This document shows positions 43,108 through 52,243 of a stretch of 64,000 nt of DNA, piece by piece; the stretch's first letter is position 1; each line of letters opens with the position of its first letter. Source of the stretch: Citromicrobium sp. JLT1363 (GTDB taxonomy: Bacteria > Pseudomonadota > Alphaproteobacteria > Sphingomonadales > Sphingomonadaceae); the NCBI RefSeq assembly GCF_000186705.1, contig NZ_AEUE01000006.1, positions 1-64,000 of the forward strand, in the 5' to 3' direction. The notes under the pieces are model-generated. The model did no database searches. It was given only the letters and a program-made list of their open reading frames with translations, and was not told the DNA's origin. A program made the translations under genes and the position numbers.

Positions 43108-43578
43108 ATGCTGAAACGCGCCGCCATGCTCGCCGCAGGGGTTGCCCTGCTCGGTGCCACACCCGCCGGGGGGCAGAACAGCGATCTGCCCTACTGGGCC
43201 ACGGTCGACGTGACGGAGGCGAACATGCGCGTGGGCCCCAGTCAGGAATACCGGATCGACTGGGTGTACAAGCGCAAGGGCCTGCCGGTGAAGGTGCTGC
43301 GCGTGCGCGAGGGCTGGCGCTTGGTGGAGGACCCGGCAGGTGACAAGGGCTGGATCGCGGCCCGCCTGCTCAGTCGCACGCGCGGGGCCATCGTGATCGG
43401 CGAAGGCCTGGCGGACATGCGCGAGGGCGCAAAGGTAGGCTCAGCGCTCAAATGGAAGCTGGAACCGGGCGTGGTCGGCAAGCTGGGCGACTGCGAAGCG
43501 AACTGGTGCGAATTCTCGGTCGGCAAACGCGCCGGCTTTGTCGAGGCGAACCGCCTGTGGGGCGCGGGCGAGCCCTGA
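43108..43578 (+). CDS. Exported SH3-domain protein
   Basis: The 156-residue product begins with a signal peptide (AMLAAGVALLGATPAGGQ) and holds two bacterial SH3-like repeats, visible as ANMRVGPSQEYRIDWVYKRKGLPVKVL and GLADMREGAKVGSALKWKLEPGVVGKL. The second ends with CEANWCEFSVGKRAGFVE. Such proteins are periplasmic and may bind peptidoglycan. ATG 43108 was chosen since it fits the signal peptide; the frame is open to 43027 but that overlaps the divergent dehydrogenase gene region. It converges on the thiolase gene. Confidence 0.8.
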   Translation: MLKRAAMLAAGVALLGATPAGGQNSDLPYWATVDVTEANMRVGPSQEYRIDWVYKRKGLPVKVLRVREGWRLVEDPAGDKGWIAARLLSRTRGAIVIGEGLADMREGAKVGSALKWKLEPGVVGKLGDCEANWCEFSVGKRAGFVEANRLWGAGEP

Positions 43579-43599
43579 GGCCCGCCCGCGGCGCCAAAA

Positions 43600-44796
43600 T
43601 CACATCATCTCGACCGCGACGGCCGTGGCTTCGCCGCCGCCGATGCACAGTGAGGCGATGCCCTTTTTCTTGCCCTGTTCCTTCAGCGCATTGAGCAGCG
43701 TCACGATGATCCGCGCGCCGCTTGCGCCAATGGGGTGACCCAGCGCGGTGCCGCCGCCGTTCACGTTGATCTTGTCGTGCGGGATGCCGATGTCGCGCAT
43801 GGCGAACATCGCAACGCAGGCGAACGCCTCGTTCACTTCCCACAGGTCGACATCGTCCGCGCTCCAGCCGGCATTTTCGAGCACCTTCTCGATCGCGCCG
43901 ATGGGCGCGACGGTGAACTTGCTCGGCTCCTGCGCGTGAGCGGCGAGGGCGACGATTTTCGCCACCGGCGTCTGGCCGTTTTCCTTGGCGACACTCTCGC
44001 GGCTGAGGACCAGTGCGGCGGCGCCATCCGAGATCGAGCTGGAGGTTGCGGCGGTGATCGTTCCGTCCTTGGCGAAGGCGGGGCGCAACTGCGGGATCTT
44101 GTCCGGCTTGCCCTTGCCGGGTGCCTCGTCATGCTCGACCGTGGTTTCGCCCTTGCGCGTCACGATGGTCACCGGGACGACTTCGCCATCGAACGCACCG
44201 CTTTCGATCGCTGCATTGGCGCGGCGCAGCGATTCGATGGAATAGTCGTCCATCTCCTCGCGCGTCAGCTGGTATTCGTTGGCGGTGTCCTGCGCGAAGG
44301 TGCCCATCGCGCGGCCTTCCTCGTAGGCGTCTTCCAGCCCGTCGAGGAACATGTGGTCATAGGCGGTGTCGTGGCCCAGCCGGGCGCCGCTGCGGTGCTT
44401 TTTCAGCAGGTAGGGCGCGTTGGTCATGCTCTCCATGCCGCCCGCGACCACGTAGTTCACCGTGCCGCTGGCCAGCGCTTCGGAGCCCATGATGACGGTC
44501 TGCATGCCGGAGCCGCAGACCTTGTTCACCGTGGTGGCCTGAACCGACTTGGGCAGGCCTGCCTTGATCGATGCCTGCCGCGCCGGCGCCTGGCCGAGGC
44601 CTGCGGGCAGCACGCAGCCCATGTAGGTCCGGTCGAACTGATCGGGTGCAACGCCGGAGCGGTCGACGGCGGCCTTTACCGCCGTGGCACCGAGATCGGT
44701 CGCGGTGGCGTCTGCCAGCGCCCCCTGCATCGCGCCCATCGGGGTGCGGGCATAGGAGAGAATGACGATCGGATCGGCTTCGGAAAACTGGGGCAT
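43600..44796 (-). CDS. Acetyl-CoA acetyltransferase (thiolase)
   Basis: The 398-residue enzyme joins two acetyl-CoA to acetoacetyl-CoA, or works in reverse. Catalytic residues are Cys in VNKVCGSGMQ, His in NVNGGGTALGHPIGASGAR, and the second Cys in ASLCIGGGEATA. The VNEAFA segment is also typical. It is in the biosynthetic AtoB/PhaA group by length and motifs. No polyhydroxyalkanoate synthase gene is near. ATG 44796 was chosen at the domain start; the upstream frame is open to 44874 without homology. Confidence 0.92.
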   Translation of the reverse strand: MPQFSEADPIVILSYARTPMGAMQGALADATATDLGATAVKAAVDRSGVAPDQFDRTYMGCVLPAGLGQAPARQASIKAGLPKSVQATTVNKVCGSGMQTVIMGSEALASGTVNYVVAGGMESMTNAPYLLKKHRSGARLGHDTAYDHMFLDGLEDAYEEGRAMGTFAQDTANEYQLTREEMDDYSIESLRRANAAIESGAFDGEVVPVTIVTRKGETTVEHDEAPGKGKPDKIPQLRPAFAKDGTITAATSSSISDGAAALVLSRESVAKENGQTPVAKIVALAAHAQEPSKFTVAPIGAIEKVLENAGWSADDVDLWEVNEAFACVAMFAMRDIGIPHDKINVNGGGTALGHPIGASGARIIVTLLNALKEQGKKKGIASLCIGGGEATAVAVEMM

Positions 44797-44891
44797 TGGT
44801 ACGTTCGTGCCTTTCTGCTGTCGCAACGCTTTGGCGGATTTCGCGTTCGATGTAATACCCGTGCCAAGAAACACAATCGGAGAGCCGAGAG

Positions 44892-46322
44892 ATGACCGAC
44901 ACCGCCACCCAGACCCTTGAGCGCATTCTGGAAACCCAGCGCAGGGCCTTTACCGCGGCCCGGCCCGAAGCGCTCTCGGTCCGTCGGGACCGGATCAAGC
45001 GGGCGATGTCCATCCTCTCCGAACACGGCGAATCGCTGGCCGAGGCGATGAATTCCGATTTCGGCAGCCGCAGCTTCGAAGGGTCGATGATGACGGATAT
45101 CGTCAGCACGATCGGTTTCGGGAAATATTGCCTCAAGAACCTCGATCACTGGGCCGCACCGGACAAGCGCTCGGTCCGCTTCCCGCTCGGCCTGATGGGC
45201 GCCAAGGCAGAAGTCCGCTACGAACCCAAGGGCGTGGTCGGGATTATGAGCCCGTGGAATTTCCCGGTAAACCTCAGCTTCGGGCCGCTGATGCAGGTGC
45301 TCGCGGCGGGCAACCGCGCGATGATCAAGCCGAGCGAGTTCACCCCCGCCACCAGCGAGCGGATGCGCGAGCTTGTATCGGACGTTTTCGCGGAAGACGA
45401 AGTGGCCGTTGTCACCGGCGGGCCGGATGTGGCGCAGGCGTTCTCCTCTCTGCCCTTCGACCACCTTGTGTTTACCGGATCCACCGAAACGGGCCGCAAG
45501 GTGATGGAAGCGGCGGCGAAGAACCTGGTGCCCGTAACGCTGGAACTGGGCGGCAAGAGCCCGACGATCATCGGCAAGGGCGCCGATCTGACCCGAGCCG
45601 GAGAGCGGATCGCGCTGGGCAAGATGCTGAATGCGGGGCAAATCTGCCTCGCCCCCGATTACCTGCTGGTGCCGGAGGATCAGGAAGAAGGCGTCATCGC
45701 CGCCGTGCAGCTGGGCGTGCACGAGATGTATCCCAGTCTGCTCGACAACGAGGATTACACCGCGATCATCTCGGACAAGCACTTCGAACGGCTCAAGGGG
45801 CTGGTGGAAGATGCAAAGGCCAAGGGCGCAGAGGCGATCGAGGTGAATCCTGCGAACGAGAGCTTTGCCAGCGCCAACACCCGCAAGATGCCGCTGACCA
45901 TTCTGCGGGGCGTCACCGACGACATGAAGGCGATGCAGGAGGAAATCTTCGGGCCGGTCCTGCCGGTGAAGACCTACAAGGCGGTGGACGAGGCGATCGA
46001 CTATATCAACGATCACGACCGTCCTCTGGGGCTCTATTATTTCGGGTCCGACAGCAAGGAGCGCGAGCAGGTGCTGGACCGCACGATTTCCGGCGGCGTC
46101 ACGGTCAACGACGTGATCTTCCACATCTCGGTGGACGACATGCCCTTCGGCGGCGTCGGCCCCTCGGGGATCGGCTGCTATCACGGGCCCGAGGGCTTCC
46201 GCGAATTCAGCCACGCGCGCAGCACCTATCAGCAGTCCAAGATCGACATTGCGAAGCTGGCAGGGCTGAAGCCGCCCTATGGCGATGCGGCAAAAAAGGC
46301 GATCGCCCGAGAGATGAAGTAG
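44892..46322 (+). CDS. Aldehyde dehydrogenase, coniferyl-aldehyde dehydrogenase type
   Basis: The 476-residue protein oxidises an aldehyde to the acid with NAD(P). Catalytic Cys is in NAGQICLAPDY and the Glu in TLELGGKSPT; GIMSPWNFPVN and FTGSTETGRKVM bind cofactor. The CLAPDY form and the NDVIFHISVDDMPFGGVGPSG stretch place it in the coniferyl-aldehyde dehydrogenase group, though these also act on fatty aldehydes. It may act on aromatic or long-chain aldehydes. Its stop overlaps the GTG of the next gene. Confidence 0.9.
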   Translation: MTDTATQTLERILETQRRAFTAARPEALSVRRDRIKRAMSILSEHGESLAEAMNSDFGSRSFEGSMMTDIVSTIGFGKYCLKNLDHWAAPDKRSVRFPLGLMGAKAEVRYEPKGVVGIMSPWNFPVNLSFGPLMQVLAAGNRAMIKPSEFTPATSERMRELVSDVFAEDEVAVVTGGPDVAQAFSSLPFDHLVFTGSTETGRKVMEAAAKNLVPVTLELGGKSPTIIGKGADLTRAGERIALGKMLNAGQICLAPDYLLVPEDQEEGVIAAVQLGVHEMYPSLLDNEDYTAIISDKHFERLKGLVEDAKAKGAEAIEVNPANESFASANTRKMPLTILRGVTDDMKAMQEEIFGPVLPVKTYKAVDEAIDYINDHDRPLGLYYFGSDSKEREQVLDRTISGGVTVNDVIFHISVDDMPFGGVGPSGIGCYHGPEGFREFSHARSTYQQSKIDIAKLAGLKPPYGDAAKKAIAREMK

Positions 46323-47563
46323 TGCGCCCGGCCGCGCTCGCCGCCGCGTTGGCGCTGGCCAGCATTCCGGTAGCTGCGTACGCCGATTCTCCAGAAGGCG
46401 GGGAGATGGCCGAGTGGCGCGCGGTCGATGCCGAAATCGGGAAGATCGCCGATATCGAGGGGATCGAGCAACTCGCGCGGGACTTCCCGGACAGCGGATC
46501 GGTCCGCTTGCGGCTGCTCAATGCGCAGCTTGGGGCAGGGCAGCTGGATGCAGCGCTCGAGACGCTCGCCTGGCTGAAAGCGCGCGGCCACGTCTTCAGC
46601 GCAGCGGCGCAGGCGCAGATCCCGCAACTTGTGGGCGAAAGCCGTGCCGCGGCAGCCCGCGCGCTGCTTCTACCCGAGGCAGAACCCGTCGAGGCGAGCG
46701 AGGTGATCGCGGCCGTTCCCGCTGAGGCGGGCCTGATCGAAAGCGTGTTCGCGGCCCCGGCCGGCGACACACTGATTGCCACCTCCGTGACCCGGCAGGC
46801 ACTCTGGATACGCGAAGCGGGCGACTGGCGGCGCGCGGACCTTGCGCTGGCGGATGATCTTTCGGGCATCCTTCAGGACGAAACCCACAACATTGGCTGG
46901 ATCGCTTCATCGAATATCGACGGTTCGGAGCAGGACGAGACGCGGTTCTCCGGCCTGATCGGGCTCGGCCCGCTCGACGCGCGGCTTTATGCGACCGCAC
47001 CGGAAGGTGTGCGCGTTTCCGACCTGGCGATGGGTCCTGACGGCACGGTCTATGCCAGCGATCCTCTCAGCGGAGGCGTCTATACCAAGGGCGTATGGGC
47101 GGAGGATCTGACGGTCCTCGTGCAGCCCGGCACCTTCCGTTCGCCACAGGGGCTGGCCGTGAGCGAGGACGGCGCGCGCCTCTATCTGAGCGACTACCGC
47201 TATGGCCTTGCGATGATCGACCTTGCCACCGGGCGCGTGGCACGGCTCGAAAGCGATGTTCCGGTGCTGCTCGACGGGATCGACGGGCTCTGGCGCTCCG
47301 GGAGCGAACTGATTGCGATGCAGAACGGCGCCTCGCCCATGCGGATCGTGGCCTTCACCCTGTCCGGCGACGGCACGCGCATCGTCGCTGCCCGGGTGCT
47401 CGAACAGGCGCACCCGGACTGGACCGAACCGCTTGGCGGGAGCATTGCCGACAATGCGCTGGTCTACGTCGCCACCGGCCAGTGGGATCGGTATGACAAG
47501 GGCCAGCCCGTCGAGGGTAAACCGCCCCAGCCCACGCAAATCCGGCGCCTGCCGCTCGACTGA
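46322..47563 (+). CDS. Exported protein, probable beta-propeller, unknown function
   Basis: The 413-residue product begins GTG 46322, one base inside the aldehyde dehydrogenase stop, and has a signal peptide (ALAAALALASIPVAAYA). After a helical TPR-like region (about 30-110), repeated blade-like motifs occur: DLAMGPDGTVYASDP, GLAVSEDGARLYLSDYRYG and GIDGLWRSGSELIAMQNG. This looks like an SMP-30/NHL-type propeller. No catalytic residues are recognised. It could process or sense something linked to the aldehyde dehydrogenase; that is inference from coupling only. Confidence 0.7.
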   Translation: MRPAALAAALALASIPVAAYADSPEGGEMAEWRAVDAEIGKIADIEGIEQLARDFPDSGSVRLRLLNAQLGAGQLDAALETLAWLKARGHVFSAAAQAQIPQLVGESRAAAARALLLPEAEPVEASEVIAAVPAEAGLIESVFAAPAGDTLIATSVTRQALWIREAGDWRRADLALADDLSGILQDETHNIGWIASSNIDGSEQDETRFSGLIGLGPLDARLYATAPEGVRVSDLAMGPDGTVYASDPLSGGVYTKGVWAEDLTVLVQPGTFRSPQGLAVSEDGARLYLSDYRYGLAMIDLATGRVARLESDVPVLLDGIDGLWRSGSELIAMQNGASPMRIVAFTLSGDGTRIVAARVLEQAHPDWTEPLGGSIADNALVYVATGQWDRYDKGQPVEGKPPQPTQIRRLPLD

Positions 47564-47566
47564 ACG

Positions 47567-47630
47567 AAAAAAAGGCAAGGGAATGCGCAGGAAATGCACG
47601 ATTCGCTCCCTTGCGCGCGGGCAGTGCCCG
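47567..47630. promoter_or_regulatory. Hairpin and palindrome in the nuo upstream region
   Basis: Two symmetric elements lie in the 109-base gap before nuoA. The first is a stem gcaaggga/tcccttgc (47575-47582 and 47607-47614) preceded by seven As, which on the minus strand would be a hairpin plus U-run. The second is a 13-base perfect palindrome cgggcagtgcccg (47618-47630). The gap should hold the promoter of the nuo operon. The palindrome is a candidate operator, and the hairpin could end antisense transcription. No regulator is assigned. Confidence 0.4.
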
Positions 47631-47672
47631 GCCTAGAGGCGAGCGCTGAGAGCCAGACTTCCGGAAAACGAC

Positions 47673-48047
47673 GTGATCGATCTCGAGCAATATCTTCCCA
47701 TCCTCCTGTTCCTCGGCGTCGCGCTGGCGATTTCGTGCATCTTCGTGTTCCTGCCGATGGGCGTCAGCCGCCTCACGGGCACGCACAATCCGACGGCAGA
47801 GAAGGTGAGCGAATACGAGTGCGGCTTTCCCGCCTTCGAGGAACCGCGCAGCCAGTTCGACGTGCGCTTCTATCTGGTTGCGATCAGCTTCATCATCTTC
47901 GATCTGGAAGCTGCGTTCCTGTTCCCCTGGGCGGTGAGCCTGGACGATACGGGCTGGATTGGCTGGGGGGCGATGATGACCTTCCTCGGCATTCTTGCGA
48001 TCGGCCTGACATACGAATGGAAAAAGGGCGCGCTGGAGTGGGAGTAG
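47673..48047 (+). CDS. nuoA: NADH-quinone oxidoreductase subunit A
   Basis: NuoA is a small membrane subunit at the heel of complex I near the quinone site. The 124-residue product has three helices and the conserved [21 protein letters not shown] loop between helices 1 and 2. It starts at GTG 47673. It begins the operon nuoABC-x-D-E-xxx-F-x-G-H-x-I-J-K-L-M-N, which has the canonical order apart from the interposed frames. Confidence 0.97.
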   Translation: MIDLEQYLPILLFLGVALAISCIFVFLPMGVSRLTGTHNPTAEKVSEYECGFPAFEEPRSQFDVRFYLVAISFIIFDLEAAFLFPWAVSLDDTGWIGWGAMMTFLGILAIGLTYEWKKGALEWE

Positions 48048-48080
48048 TTCCCGGCTGCGGCATGCCCGATTGGATTTGAG

Positions 48081-48659
48081 ATGAGCCAGAACCAGACGAT
48101 CACCCCCGCGGGCCGCGACCCGCGCCTGCAGCCGACCGCGCAGCCGGGCGAGGTGCGTGCACCCGACCAGGACTATTTCAACGCGCTCCAGACAGAGGTG
48201 AACGACAAGGGTTTCCTCGTCACGTCGACGGAAGAGATCTTCCAGTGGGCGCGCACCGGCAGCCTGTGGTGGATGACCTTCGGTCTCGCCTGCTGTGCGG
48301 TGGAGATGATCCACGTCAACATGCCGCGCTACGACATGGAGCGTTTCGGCGTCGCCCCGCGCGCAAGCCCGCGCCAGAGCGACGTGATGATCGTCGCCGG
48401 CACGCTGTGCAACAAGATGGCGCCTGCCCTGCGCAAGGTCTACGACCAGATGTCGAACCCCAAGTACGTCATCTCCATGGGTTCCTGCGCGAATGGCGGC
48501 GGCTACTATCACTACAGCTATTCCGTGGTGCGCGGCTGCGACCGGATCGTGCCGGTCGATATCTACGTGCCCGGCTGCCCCCCGACCGCCGAAGCGCTGC
48601 TCTACGGCGTGATGCAGCTGCAGCGGAAGATCCGTCGCAGCGGGACGGTCGAACGATGA
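48081..48659 (+). CDS. nuoB: NADH-quinone oxidoreductase subunit B
   Basis: NuoB carries the terminal [4Fe-4S] cluster N2 that reduces ubiquinone. Cluster cysteines are in [20 protein letters not shown] and [11 protein letters not shown]; 192 residues. The N-terminal 35 residues are a variable Pro-rich extension. The stop overlaps nuoC by four bases (ATGA at 48656-48659). Confidence 0.97.
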   Translation: MSQNQTITPAGRDPRLQPTAQPGEVRAPDQDYFNALQTEVNDKGFLVTSTEEIFQWARTGSLWWMTFGLACCAVEMIHVNMPRYDMERFGVAPRASPRQSDVMIVAGTLCNKMAPALRKVYDQMSNPKYVISMGSCANGGGYYHYSYSVVRGCDRIVPVDIYVPGCPPTAEALLYGVMQLQRKIRRSGTVER

Positions 48660-49504
48660 GCGTTCTCCACTCCGCCCCGAAATTCACCCGTATCGACGGG
48701 CTGAAGGATACGCTGGCCGGAGCGCTAGGCGCGATGCTGGTCGATGTCCGGGAAGAACACGGCGAGCTGCTGCTCACCGTGCATCGCGATTCCATCGAGG
48801 ATGCGCTGCGGCTGCTGCGCGACGAGCATGGTTACCAGCAGCTCATGGAGATCGCCGGAGTGGATTACCCGAGCCGCGCGGAGCGGTTCGAAGTCGTCTA
48901 CATGCTGCTAAGCCTCACGAAGAACAGCCGCATCATCGTGAAGGTGACGGCAGCCGAAGCGACGCCGGTGCCCACCGTGACGACGCTGTGGCCCAATGCA
49001 GGCTGGCTGGAGCGTGAGGTGTTCGACCTTTACGGCGTGGTCTTCGCGGGCAATGCGGACCTGCGCCGCATCCTGACCGACTACGGCTTCGAAGGGCATC
49101 CCTTCCGCAAGGATTTCCCGCTGACGGGCTATGTCGAACTGCGCTATTCCGAAGAGGAACAGCGCGTGGTGTACGAACCGGTGGAGCTGGCGCAGGACCT
49201 GCGCAGCTTCGATTTCCTCAGCCCCTGGGAAGGCGCGGACTACGTCCTGCCCGGCGACGAGAAGGCGGATACGCCGCCCGTCGACGAAGCGAAGACGACC
49301 GACAGCCCGAAGGAAACCGGGGCCGGGGCAAAGACCGACGAGAAGGCCGACGAGAAGGTGAGTGCGGCCGCTCCGGCCGAGGAACAGACCGGCAAGGACC
49401 GCACGCCCGCGCCCGAGCCGACCGAAGATCGCAAGGATCGGCCCGAACGCAAGGGCGATACGAAAGATACGGCTGCGGCGACCCAGCCGAAGAACAAGGA
49501 CTAG
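48656..49504 (+). CDS. nuoC: NADH-quinone oxidoreductase subunit C with charged C-terminal tail
   Basis: NuoC belongs to the peripheral arm of complex I near the N2 cluster. The 30-kDa-subunit domain is clear: [17 protein letters not shown] and [19 protein letters not shown]. The 282-residue product is longer than a usual stand-alone NuoC (about 200-220): after VLPGDEK (about residue 205) comes a roughly 75-residue tail rich in Glu, Lys, Asp, Thr and Pro, ending KNKD. The tail should be disordered. NuoC and NuoD are separate polypeptides here. Confidence 0.93.
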   Translation: MSVLHSAPKFTRIDGLKDTLAGALGAMLVDVREEHGELLLTVHRDSIEDALRLLRDEHGYQQLMEIAGVDYPSRAERFEVVYMLLSLTKNSRIIVKVTAAEATPVPTVTTLWPNAGWLEREVFDLYGVVFAGNADLRRILTDYGFEGHPFRKDFPLTGYVELRYSEEEQRVVYEPVELAQDLRSFDFLSPWEGADYVLPGDEKADTPPVDEAKTTDSPKETGAGAKTDEKADEKVSAAAPAEEQTGKDRTPAPEPTEDRKDRPERKGDTKDTAAATQPKNKD

Positions 49505-49515
49505 GAGAAGGCGAG

Positions 49516-50061
49516 ATGAGGACGTTGCTTACGATTTCCGCTGCCGTTCTGCTTGCGGCTTGCTCTCAGGGCGAAGACACCGCCGAAAGCGGTGACGATT
49601 TCGCGGCACGGGTCGGTTCGGGCGAGGGCGGCGATGCGCCTGCGCCCACCGGAACGGTCGCTCCGGCGGAAAGCACCATAGCGCGCACCTCGGCAGTGCC
49701 TGCGGGTGCGAACCCGCTGCAGCTCGAAAAGCTGGGCAACATCGCCCGGGTCGATCTTGGGGCCAGCGACGGCCGCTGCACCTTCAGCAAGGATGCGGTG
49801 GAGATGCTGCTGGTCGCCGCGCCGGACGATACGGCAGTGATGGGCAGGGGCGTCGTGCGCATCGGGGGAGAGCTGATCAACCTCAGCGCCGAAGAGGGCG
49901 GGCTGGGCGCCGTCTATGGCGGCCCGACCATGACCGCCGAAGGCGTGACCGTTCGCGTCGTGCCCGCCGCTGGCAACGACTCTTTGCGGACCGCGGACCT
50001 GTACGTTGCGGCGAATGGCGAACAGCGCAAGATCGCCGGCGGCAAATGGGCCTGCGGATAG
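49516..50061 (+). CDS. Predicted lipoprotein between nuoC and nuoD, unknown function
   Basis: The 181-residue product has a lipoprotein signal with lipobox LLAACSQG (Cys at 16), an acidic Gly/Ala/Pro linker to about residue 60, and a small domain with [16 protein letters not shown] and a final KWACG, giving two cysteines that might pair. It lies in the nuo operon 11 bases after nuoC and eight before nuoD, on the same strand. It is not a complex I subunit that I recognise. As an exported protein it could only contact complex I from the periplasm, if at all. Confidence 0.72.
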   Translation: MRTLLTISAAVLLAACSQGEDTAESGDDFAARVGSGEGGDAPAPTGTVAPAESTIARTSAVPAGANPLQLEKLGNIARVDLGASDGRCTFSKDAVEMLLVAAPDDTAVMGRGVVRIGGELINLSAEEGGLGAVYGGPTMTAEGVTVRVVPAAGNDSLRTADLYVAANGEQRKIAGGKWACG

Positions 50062-50069
50062 GAAACGAG

Positions 50070-51287
50070 ATGGCACACGGACTGACGATCGAGGAATCGC
50101 CCACCACCGGCGACGACGAAATCACCAACTACACGATCAATTTCGGGCCGCAGCACCCTGCGGCGCACGGCGTGCTGCGCATGGTGATGGAGCTCGACGG
50201 GGAGATCGTCGAGCGCGTCGATCCCCATGTCGGCCTGCTGCATCGCGGCACCGAGAAGCTGATCGAGCACAAGACCTACCTGCAGGCGCTGCCCTATTTC
50301 GACCGGCTCGATTACTGTTCGCCGCTGTGCCAGGAACATTCCTACGTCCTGGCGATCGAGAAGCTGCTCAACCTCGAAGTGCCGATCCGCGCGCAGTACC
50401 TGCGGGTTCTGTTCGCCGAGCTGACGCGCATGTCGAACCACTTCCTCAACATCGGCGCGCACGTGATGGATGTCGGCGCGATGACGCCGAACCTGTGGGT
50501 GTTCGAACTGCGTGAAGACTGCATGAACTTCTTCGAGCGCGCTTCGGGCGCGCGCATGCACAGCGCCTGGTTCCGCCCCGGCGGCGTGCATCAGGACGTG
50601 CCGGAGAAGCTGCTGGTCGATATTGGCGAATGGCTCGACAACCGCGTGCCCGAACTCTTCGGCGACGCGATGAGCCTCGTGATGGACAACCGCATCTTCA
50701 AGCAGCGCAACGTCGATATCGCCGTCGTCAGCCGCGAAGACGCAATTAAGTGGGGCTTTTCCGGTCCGCTGATCCGCGCCGCGGGCGTTCCGTGGGACCT
50801 GCGCAAGTCGCAGCCCTACGACGTCTACGACCGGATGGATTTCGAAATTCCGGTGGGCACCAATTCGGATTGCTACGACCGCTTCATGGTCCGCGTGCAG
50901 GAAGTCTACCAGAGCGCGAAGATCATCAAGCAGTGCCTGGCGGAAATGCCTTCGGGCCCGATCGCCAGCGACGACCGCAAGGTCTCCCCGCCCAAGCGCG
51001 GCGAGATGAAGCAGTCGATGGAAGCGCTGATCCACCACTTCAAGCTCTACACCGAAGGCTTCCACGTGCCCGCAGGCGAAGTCTACGTGGCGACCGAGAG
51101 CCCCAAGGGCGAGTTCGGCGTCTACCTGGTCAGCGACGGGTCGAACAAACCCTACCGCTGCAAGATCCGCCCGACCGCGTTCTCGCACCTGCAGGCGATG
51201 GACATGATGACCAAGGGCCACATGCTGCCCGACGCGACCGCCATCCTCGGCGCGATCGACGTCGTGTTCGGGGAGTGTGACCGGTGA
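50070..51287 (+). CDS. nuoD: NADH-quinone oxidoreductase subunit D
   Basis: NuoD (49-kDa type) forms the quinone cavity with NuoB and is related to the large subunit of NiFe hydrogenases. The 405-residue product shows [33 protein letters not shown], and the C-terminal [16 protein letters not shown] and [12 protein letters not shown] 50070 has AGGAAA just upstream and removes an eight-residue extension that overlaps the lipoprotein stop. Confidence 0.97.
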   Translation: MAHGLTIEESPTTGDDEITNYTINFGPQHPAAHGVLRMVMELDGEIVERVDPHVGLLHRGTEKLIEHKTYLQALPYFDRLDYCSPLCQEHSYVLAIEKLLNLEVPIRAQYLRVLFAELTRMSNHFLNIGAHVMDVGAMTPNLWVFELREDCMNFFERASGARMHSAWFRPGGVHQDVPEKLLVDIGEWLDNRVPELFGDAMSLVMDNRIFKQRNVDIAVVSREDAIKWGFSGPLIRAAGVPWDLRKSQPYDVYDRMDFEIPVGTNSDCYDRFMVRVQEVYQSAKIIKQCLAEMPSGPIASDDRKVSPPKRGEMKQSMEALIHHFKLYTEGFHVPAGEVYVATESPKGEFGVYLVSDGSNKPYRCKIRPTAFSHLQAMDMMTKGHMLPDATAILGAIDVVFGECDR

Positions 51288-51303
51288 TCAATATCGCTTC
51301 AAC

Positions 51304-51388
51304 CGTCATCCCCGCGAAGGCGGGGATCCCGCTGCTCTTTTACATTGCCCTCGAAGAAAGCGGGACCCCCGCCTTCGCGGGGGCGACG
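51304..51388. repeat. REP-like element: inverted pair of 30-bp palindromic arms
   Basis: Arms 51304-51333 and 51359-51388 are inverted copies matching at 27 of 30 positions, around a 25-base spacer. Each arm is itself near-palindromic (ccccgcgaaggcgggg core). Pairs like this are the REP doublet/REPIN form found between genes in proteobacteria; this core is familiar in alphaproteobacteria. It sits in the 117-base gap between nuoD and nuoE, just before the GTG of nuoE, and could form a stable mRNA hairpin that sets the stability or ratio of upstream and downstream messages. Confidence 0.8.
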
Positions 51389-51404
51389 ATTCTGGAAAAT
51401 CGCC

Positions 51405-52073
51405 GTGGCTGATCGTCAACCCGCACCCGACACGCCCGAACTGCGCGAGCGGTGGGGCAATTTCGCGTTCTCGCCCGAGTACGAGGCGAAGGCGAAGAAG
51501 GCGCTTGCCCGCTATCCCGAAGGCCGCAGCAAGTCGGCGGTGATGCCCCTGCTCGATCTCGCCCAGCGCCAGGTCGGCGAGGAAACCGACACGCAAGGCT
51601 GGCTGCCGCTGCCGGTGATCGAGTATGTCGCGAACTATCTCGACATGCCGGTGATCCGCGTGCTCGAAGTCGCGACGTTCTACTTCATGTACAACCTCGT
51701 GCCCGTGGGTAAGTACCACGTGCAGGTGTGCGGGACGACGCCGTGCATGCTGCGCGGCAGCGACGACATCATCGCGGCGTGTAAGGCGCGCGGCATGAAG
51801 AAGGGCGAAGTGTCCGAGGATGGCCTGTGGACGCTCACCGAAGTCGAATGCATGGGCAATTGCGCGACCGCGCCGATGGTCCAGATCAACGACGATAACT
51901 ACGAAGACCTGACGCCCGAGCGGCTCGACGCCGTGCTCGACGCGCTGGCCAAGGGCGAACAGCCCAAGACGGGCACGCAGGAGCCGGGCCGTCACACCAG
52001 CGAACCCAGCGGCGGGCCGACCACGCTCAAGGAAATGGTCACCGAAAACCACGATTACCGGGGTGAATGGTGA
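51405..52073 (+). CDS. nuoE: NADH-quinone oxidoreductase subunit E
   Basis: NuoE (24-kDa type) binds a [2Fe-2S] cluster in the NADH dehydrogenase module. The cluster cysteines are in QVCGTTPCMLRG and VECMGNCATAPM. The 222-residue product has a C-terminal extension (GEQPKTGTQEPGRHTSEP onward) typical of alphaproteobacteria. The upstream frame to 51345 runs through the REP element; GTG 51405, followed by ADRQPAPD, is the likely start. The stop shares base 52073 with the next small gene. Confidence 0.94.
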   Translation: MADRQPAPDTPELRERWGNFAFSPEYEAKAKKALARYPEGRSKSAVMPLLDLAQRQVGEETDTQGWLPLPVIEYVANYLDMPVIRVLEVATFYFMYNLVPVGKYHVQVCGTTPCMLRGSDDIIAACKARGMKKGEVSEDGLWTLTEVECMGNCATAPMVQINDDNYEDLTPERLDAVLDALAKGEQPKTGTQEPGRHTSEPSGGPTTLKEMVTENHDYRGEW

Positions 52074-52243
52074 TGTCCGCAGCGGTCAACAAAGGCTTTC
52101 CGGTCGTCGGGGTGATCTTCCTCGTGCTGGCGGTGGCCAAATTCCTTCAGGGTGACGACTGGGTGGTCTGGGCCATTCTGGGCTTCCTGTTCGGGGGCTT
52201 CGGTGTCTTTGGTGCCCGGTCCAGGAAAGAGGGTGACCAGTGA
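52073..52243 (+). CDS. Small membrane protein 1 in the nuo operon (56 aa)
   Basis: ATG 52073 overlaps the nuoE stop (TGATG). The 56-residue product has a hydrophobic segment around residues 9-23 (FPVVGVIFLVLAVAKFL), an acidic turn GDD, a second segment about 32-47 (VWAILGFLFGGFGVFG) and a basic tail ARSRKEGDQ. Two short helices would put both ends on the same side of the membrane. I do not recognise a family. Coupling to nuoE and to the next gene argues that it is translated. Confidence 0.65.
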   Translation: MSAAVNKGFPVVGVIFLVLAVAKFLQGDDWVVWAILGFLFGGFGVFGARSRKEGDQ

